Shown: positions 58,001 to 64,000 of the stretch, in pieces
Position numbering within the stretch: the stretch's first letter is position 1
Layout of the letters: each line of letters begins with the position of its first letter
NCBI GenBank assembly: GCA_902729315.2
Contig: LR746271.1
Location: forward strand, 280,001-344,000
Source: Spirodela intermedia
Taxonomy: Eukaryota > Streptophyta > Magnoliopsida > Alismatales > Araceae
Length of the DNA stretch: 64,000 bases
Direction of reading: 5' to 3'
The notes under the pieces: generated by a model
What the model was told of the DNA's origin: nothing
Seen by the model: only the letters and a program-made list of their open reading frames with translations
The model's database searches: none
Position numbers and translations under genes: made by a program

Positions 58001-61000
58001 ATTTTTCTTCTACAGGTTGGGATGCTTACAAATATCATAGCAGTCGGGAAAATTCTCAGTGCAAGAGTCATGCTATTGTAGGAAAAAAGGTACCTTGTGG
58101 ACGAGGCCTCAGTAAGATATCCTCTATCTTCATTATCTTCACCACCTCTTTTAACATCTAGATTCAAGTCCTCAAGCTTCGAGCAAGGTTCAAAGTCAAT
58201 CTCACAATTCCTTTTTCTACTAAAAGAAACACTATCAATAATCAATCAAGGAAACCTTTGCCAATGCATGAGCAGACTATGTCAGGCAAACAGAAATGTA
58301 CTGTAACTCAGGGGGCAGTTAGCTTATCTACTAAAGATTAGCATCTTAATCGCACCCAATTACTTCATCCCATCAAAGATTAAAGATCTGGACCCCCCAA
58401 CAAACGTAAACTGCATTGTATAAGTTTAAAAGTATGGGCAACCTGATGTCTGATGGCTCCTCCCCTTCTTGTTCAGTCACATCACGAACCCATGAAGCAG
58501 ATGACACTTTCGTAGGTTGTACATCATTTCCAACTGCTTTAGTCTGAATATGCTACTCAGCATAACAGAAATCAATTGACAAAAGAAGAAATCTGAAACA
58601 TAATGCTTGGCCCACCAAAAAAGAAAACAAAAAAGGCTAGTACTCAATGGATAACACGTCTTAAAGATGGATCATATTGGAAACCTACAATTATAAGGGG
58701 CCTCCTTGCATAAGTAGGTAGTTCTAAGCCAAACTAGAAGCCCCTCACTTGGATAAGCATTCACATGTCAGGCGAGTCTATGATGAAAATGCACAATCTG
58801 ACAGTATTCACATTTTCACCAATTTCAAAACAATTTTTAAAAATACTGCACACTCGAGAGAATTCTAGAATCTTTGGAGAATTGAAATGAACCATGCACA
58901 GCTAAATGCAAATATTTTCTGAACAAAGTATAAACAGCATCTAAAACTAGTCGGAAACTGGTGACAGAGAGAAAGAATGACCCGGGAATAATATACTACC
59001 TAACCACTATGCCCTCCTGTGAAACTCAGCTCAGCTAAGTTTCTTAGGCAAGCAAGGCAAGAATCACGGTGCAATTCAATATGAATTCATAGCCATATCT
59101 CGCCAAGGAGAAAAAATAAAGATACGAAATAATTGATATGTGGGTATAATTTGGCCTTCAGATATGGTGGGAAAGGAAAAACAAAGCTGTAAACACAGAG
59201 CTAATCACCATTGAGAAACATCAGTTGCGATGTTCCTCTCATATGCAACAATCACTAATGACTGCATTCAGTTCGAATAATCCAACTCCACCATATCTTC
59301 AGTTCTCATACCCTAACTGGAATCCTTCCGGATCTCTATTCATAACTTCAATCCACTCTCCAACTTAGCTTGACCAGGATAAATAAATGTGTGTAACGTT
59401 CTTTAACTTCCTTCTCACTGATGGTGGCAGACAGGCATGTTTGTCCGTAAGTGTATGAAACAATAAAACTATATGCCCCTTCCTACATTTTCTGCTCTTC
59501 ACCTGCAGTGCCAAATGACTTTTATCACACATACATAAGAGGCTTTTATATCTTCGTGGCAAAAATATTGCTCACAGAAGAATTTATGCTTCATTAGGTA
59601 ATGATAGTAAGTACACCGGTGACAGCTATGGTTCAGTATCCAAAATATCTGAGCAGTAAATGAATCACAAGGACTCAAGTGCACAACACAAATTTAGCAG
59701 AATATATTTCTGTAACTAAAAATAGATTGAGAATCACTCTGGGTTGATTTTGTACTCTCTATTTTGATAGAAACTCCAGAACCAGTAAAACCACAAAATT
59801 GACCAGGAAAGACCAAATGGTTTGAGTCGGAGGACACTTGAGCCACAACTTCCCATTCGCTTAATCAATCTATTTTAAGGGCGTTGAAACTTCATGTCAT
59901 TGATGATGCAGTGTTCAAACTACGTAATCCAAGACAATACAGGACATGTATTGTAGTTTTAATGATATACGACAATTAAAAATGTCATATCATAAATACT
60001 GTCAAAATGGTTTATATAAATGCTTCACCTTAACGAGACATTTTAAACATTTAAACTTATCAAATACAGTATGGAAGAATAGTTTTCTCTAAAATCTCTG
60101 TATCCTTGAAAGATCAACAAGCACTCTCCCATTTCTACTCCATCAGCTAAGAGGATTCCATAAATATTAGGACAATCTATGAATAATTATATCCTCGAAA
60201 ACAAAGATAATATAACATAACTCTCATGTTCAAATGAACCGAATTCAACGAGCAGTTTCTACAACCACAACAACGGTTATCACGTAGGAAATTGTAGGTG
60301 TTCAAACACAAAGCAACTTGAACAAACACAAGCAGCCAATAACTCAAAACAGATATGCTAAGCATTTGAATAACATCCTGTAAGAAAAGAAGGATGTCAG
60401 ACATATGTACATCATGCAAACATATAACTTTAGGAGACAACATGGTAGTAGAACCAGGATGCCACACCTTGAGGCGCATCCCTCACAAGTATTGCCAAAA
60501 AAAAACCCCAGAATACAGTTACAGTGGCTAAATTCCAAGGTGACACCTCATTTCAAAGGGATGCAAATGTGAAGACAGACAAGAAAAACGCAGTGACATA
60601 TTTTCTAAAGAGTAAATTAGTCACATAGACAAGAATTTTGTGTGGCACCTGTATAAAGCGGCAATGGAAAACAGGACACTTTGCTGGATCCATGGCCTTG
60701 GCAAGAATCTTTTGGTGTAAAACAACATCTTCTGCTTTGTCAACGTTCACATCCCATAGGTAACTGGCAGAGGTACGCGAAGAACAAGCACGTCAGCCTC
60801 CCGATTAAAAGAAATCATCATCATCCCAAAGACAATTTTTTATCAAAACAGATACAACTACAAACAGAAATATACAAATCCCCAGGGTGATTTAACACCG
60901 ACTCTGAATGCACAAGTGACAAGAAACCAAACACAGAAGATAGAGCCTCACGGTTTGTTTTTAGAATAGCATAGGATGTCCTCAAGTGTAGAAATAACAT

Positions 61001-61487
61001 GAGCGAACTGCGAAGATAAGAATTTAGAATTGATGATGAACGTGGTAAATAACGTTTGGTCGATATGTGGAACAAAAGATAACTCAGATAATTTTTTCCG
61101 AGAAAAGTGGGAAACCTAACGCATTAAAGATAAATAGTCAGGCTTAGCTACGCGTGGCAATAAACTACAACTTAGGGGAGGACGGAAAAAGTAGGGCGTG
61201 GATGCGAAGAACAAGGATGAAGGGGAAGGAACCCGCCTTTGTGGCAGGCGGTCGAAATGGGCGTCAAGCTGCTTCTTGAAGTCCGGATTGAAGAGAGCCT
61301 CCTCGTAGCCATTCTCCACGAGCCTGTTGTAGATATCGTTCTTAATGCCATGCGGACTGAGGGCACCAAAAGCCCGCGGCAGCGGCGAGGAGCTCTCCCC
61401 TACCTCCTCCACCAACAACTCCATCCCCTCCCCCCACCTCTTTCCGTCCCCCTGACTCACCCCGTCGCTCACTGTATGTATCTCCAT
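52027..61487 (-). CDS. ACT-domain Raf-like Ser/Thr/Tyr kinase (STY8/17/46 type)
   Basis: Sixteen exons: 61237-61487, 60649-60763, 58443-58543, 58094-58219, 57480-57546, 57163-57273, 56707-56757, 55678-55811, 55487-55594, 55193-55266, 53924-54099, 53144-53239, 52939-53019, 52707-52757, 52425-52565 and, tentatively, 52027-52059. The first fifteen give 561 in-frame residues; the sixteenth adds ten. The ACT domain is near residues 203-262 ([38 protein letters not shown]). The kinase domain has [11 protein letters not shown], the Lys in VAVK (K332), HRDLKSAN (D426), DFG (D444) and a GTYRWMAPE activation segment. Relatives phosphorylate plastid transit peptides in the cytosol. The exon 1/2 junction appears to use a GC donor. 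The last exon is a guess: it lies on a GA run and reads [10 protein letters not shown]. Confidence 0.9.
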
Positions 61488-62956
61488 CGATACCTCTCAC
61501 CTCTCCGAGAACCAACTCAAGAAGGCACCGTCACCCTCACTCCGCCTCCCTCCCTCTCTCACTCCGCCTCCCTCCCTCTCTCCCTAGACATCCATCCGCA
61601 CTAAAACTAGGGTTCTGGACAAGGGAGAGAGAGATAAGGGACCTAGCCGAAGAGGTCGACGCAGGGCGTGCGAGCCGCGTGGAAGCGACAGCGAGCGGGG
61701 GGTAGAAAGAGAGAGAGAGAGAGCAACGGCGGGGTCTGAGACAGCAGCAGCAGGATCTTTGACGGTTAGAAGAATCTCCCACCAGGATGTAGACGGCAAT
61801 TCCGAGATGCAGCGGGGCCAGGACCGTCCACTCCCCCTTCCTGTACTGGATAGCACTGCGAGGAAGGAGAAGAAGAAGAAGACCCCAGAAATTCCGGCTG
61901 AAGCAGGAAAAAGGAAGCGAGTGGCCGATTAACGGCTAACGACGCTCCCCCGTCGATCGGAGCTCCGCTAGCCGTCCGATCAAATCTCGGCATCAAAGGA
62001 GATTCCTCCCGTGAGAAGGGAGGGAGGCCTCAAAGGAACACGTACGCATCAAGCCGCCAAGTCCACCGACTGGATGTGAGTGGCACCTAGGACCACCCAA
62101 TTGCGACACGACACGCGTCGAAGCCACGTCGGCCAACCGACGGCTGCGTTAGTTTTATCGGCCGGTCGGTAGTGGAATGACGCCATTCGTACCGACTTGC
62201 TCCAGAAGAGTTCTTTCATCTTTTTAACACCTTTTCGCCCCCTCGGCCGCGCTCTTTCTCTCCGCCGTCGGATCGATGGACCCATCTGAAGAGATCGTTG
62301 ACACACTACGCTGACCCCACTTGGCCTCGAGAAGAAGATGACGACTGTGTTTATTTATTTACTTTTATTAATTGACGCGTTGGGTTCTTCTATGCTGAAG
62401 CGGCAGTCTTATCCGGCCTCGCCACGTGGAGGAAGCCCGGCGCTTTCCGCAGCAGATCCATTCGGCATCCCGAGCAGTTTTCTTCCTAGACGAAGCACCA
62501 CGTGGCGGAGAATCGGCAATGGTCCCATCTCCATCTCAACAGATTGGTGGGCCAGACCGGAGCGCACCACCGGGTTCGGGCCTTCCAAACGGGTCCGGGC
62601 CTCATAGTTATCCGGCCCGGAGCCCGTTTTCTCCTCTGAGAAAGGTAGGCGTACTCACTGGGTGGGTCGTTAATTGAGAGGTTTAAGAAGTGGAGTTGTC
62701 AACGCCATTTAAGGAGCATAAGGGGGGGGATAATGATAGAAATAAACATAAAAATAGATGCAGGGCAGCAGCATCAAATTTATTTCTCTTTCTGGAAAAG
62801 TTGCTTTGCCCCCAGACGTCAATGATCCTGAGGAGCATTCCCTCTCAACCGAGGCTCAGAAAGCATCAAGAAACAGCCACCTGACGCATGAAGAATGCGG
62901 GCCATCCATCAATCACACATATATAGCTGCATAAATATATATATATAGATGCAGAT

Positions 62957-63027
<71 letters not shown>

Positions 63028-63083
63028 TCATACCAAGGAAGAGAGTTGGATAAGGCTGCATTTGAAATGAGGTTCACAGAGTT
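61488..63083. other. Intergenic: kinase promoter and 3' flank of QCR6
   Basis: 61488-62300 is GC-rich promoter and leader DNA of the kinase gene with CTCCCTCC and GA runs; CTCACTCCGCCTCCCTCCCT occurs twice near 61538-61580. The rest is AT/GA-rich. A (TA)n stretch near 62930-62946 precedes a GA microsatellite at about 62955-63021. Short open frames at 62338-62677 show no family features. Confidence 0.5.
62955..63021. repeat. (GA)n microsatellite, about 65 bp
   Basis: A GA dinucleotide tract with a single interruption (AGAAAGAG), lying 60 bp beyond the stop codon of the QCR6 gene, probably in its 3' UTR or flank. Confidence 0.97.
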
Positions 63084-63865
63084 TCAGTTCAGCTTCCTGA
63101 ATAGCTTGGGAGCGACCTGCGCTTAGAAGACGATTTTGAAGGGTAGGGTCAAAATTGATAGGAGCCCACTAGGACAAAATTGATAAAAGGAAAGTCACTC
63201 ACACATTGGTCAACACACGACCAGTAATCAAAGTACTGCCCAGTACAGTGCTTGTGGCCCGTGTTATCATCTTTGATCCTCTGAATGCATTTCTGCGATC
63301 ATTGTAGATAAAAGCTGAGATTAATATTTTTGAAACACGGAAGGGAAAAACGGCGACCATCAGGAACAAATAGAAGCTCTCAGGTTTCATTTTTTAATAT
63401 CCAATTCTAAGGGAGTAACACAACCATTTTTGAATTATCCAAAGCATAATTAACATTTTCTCTTTGAAAGTTTCTCCGTCAAGAAACAAGGGAAAACGTT
63501 GCGATCAGAATCACTCAACATTTTCCTCCTCCAGCACGTAAAACAAGATCACTAAATGGATCTACCTTCACAAAATTCAAAGTTAATCTTACCAGAGAGC
63601 ATGCTCGAGCTTCATGGCAAGAGAAAAAACGAAGTTAACACTATCAAATACACAGTAAGTATTAAAACATTTATATTATGGAGGACGTACTACAAGTAGA
63701 ACATTATATCTCGTGCCATACTAAAAACAAATATGAACGATCTTGAGCTCCAAATCTGCAGAGATTATTCGGGAAGTTACCCCATAATCAACCCAGCTTT
63801 TTACACATTTTGGTTTGCAATTGTCCTCAATGTGCCGTTTTGGATCAACAGGTTCATCATCCGCC
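63084..63865 (-). CDS. QCR6: Cytochrome bc1 complex subunit 6 (hinge protein), partial
   Basis: Three exons are visible (63781-63865, 63203-63292, 63084-63116), encoding 68 residues plus the end of a split start. They read ADDEPVDPKRHIEDNCKPKC, then KCIQRIKDDNTGHKHCTGQY, FDYWSCVDQC and the end VAPKLFRKLN. The paired Cys residues (CKPKC, KC, HC, C-x3-C) form the disulphide hairpin of the acidic hinge subunit, which helps cytochrome c1 dock cytochrome c in complex III of the inner mitochondrial membrane. Exon 63781-63865 begins G-GCG-GAT, so an upstream exon ending in AT would complete the Met codon. A candidate (CATCAT before GTTACT near 63943) is weak; the true first exon may lie outside the window. 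Confidence 0.92.
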
Positions 63866-64000
63866 CTGCAGAATATACAAAAAAATGCAGTGTATGAGCA
63901 AGTAATCAAGAACACATAGCAGGCTGAAAGCAAGCAGTAACATGATGGCGGCATGGGAATCAACAATATATACAGCCAGTAACAGGATGGTATGGAAAGT
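63866..64000 (-). other. Intron or leader of QCR6 at window edge
   Basis: On the minus strand this is pyrimidine- and T-rich up to the acceptor TATATTCTGCAG, as expected of an intron. It may contain the first coding exon ending in AT near 63944, or the gene may continue beyond 64000. Confidence 0.4.

Noticed and set aside
62338-62677. Two overlapping 80-90 codon frames
   Set aside because: No similarity or splice support; Pro/Ser-rich composition follows local GC-rich DNA.

Overview
This window is nuclear DNA from a flowering plant. The evidence is split, intron-containing genes with GT-AG junctions, plant-only families (Dof factor, PPR proteins, IDA-like peptide, U-box/ARM ligases, ACT-Raf-like kinase, VAMP727-type longin), long CT/GA microsatellites and a decayed Ty1-copia element. 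Intronless genes are very GC-rich while intergenic and TE-derived DNA is AT-rich. That contrast suits a monocot or an early-diverging angiosperm, but the species cannot be fixed from sequence alone.

Layout. 1-2.7 kb: poorly resolved, perhaps the tail of a gene. 2.8-4.7 kb (-): P-class PPR protein. 4.8-6.4 kb: AT-rich, possible TE relic. 6.4-13 kb (-): three multi-exon housekeeping genes, VAMP727-like R-SNARE, an MMTAG2-like nuclear protein and EIF1AD. 14.8-24.3 kb (+): an IF1-like mitochondrial protein, ribosomal protein S25 and a plastid ferrochelatase; the first two have inverted copies of one repeat in their upstream regions. 24.5-25.7 kb (-): NF-YB11/Pol epsilon DPB-type histone-fold protein. 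26-33.9 kb: gene-free, AT-rich, holding a Ty1-copia relic. 34-39 kb (-): PUB22/23-like U-box ligase, Dof factor, tRNA-Pro(AGG) and an IDA-like peptide gene beside a 420-bp GAA tract. 41.5-48.5 kb (+): PUB27/28-like ligase, NSR-type RNA-binding protein and a MEF21-like PPR editing factor. 49-50.8 kb (-): a Cys-rich PHD/RING-like protein and, 34 bp beyond it, an unrecognised two-exon gene. 52-61.5 kb (-): a 16-exon ACT-domain Raf-like kinase. 63-64 kb (-): cytochrome bc1 subunit QCR6, with its first codon unresolved.

The genes do not form one pathway. Loose themes are organelle function (two PPR proteins, ferrochelatase, IF1-like protein, QCR6) and signalling or defence (two U-box ligases, IDL peptide, Raf-like kinase, VAMP727). 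Exon models were built by hand from reading frame, splice consensus and recalled family sequences; frame is preserved across every junction given, but no transcript evidence was available. I found no clear new multi-gene system. The most unusual points are the IDL peptide with a substituted C-terminal Arg beside a GAA expansion, the orphan gene at 48981-49588, the repeats upstream of the IF1-like and S25 genes, and a probable GC-AG intron.
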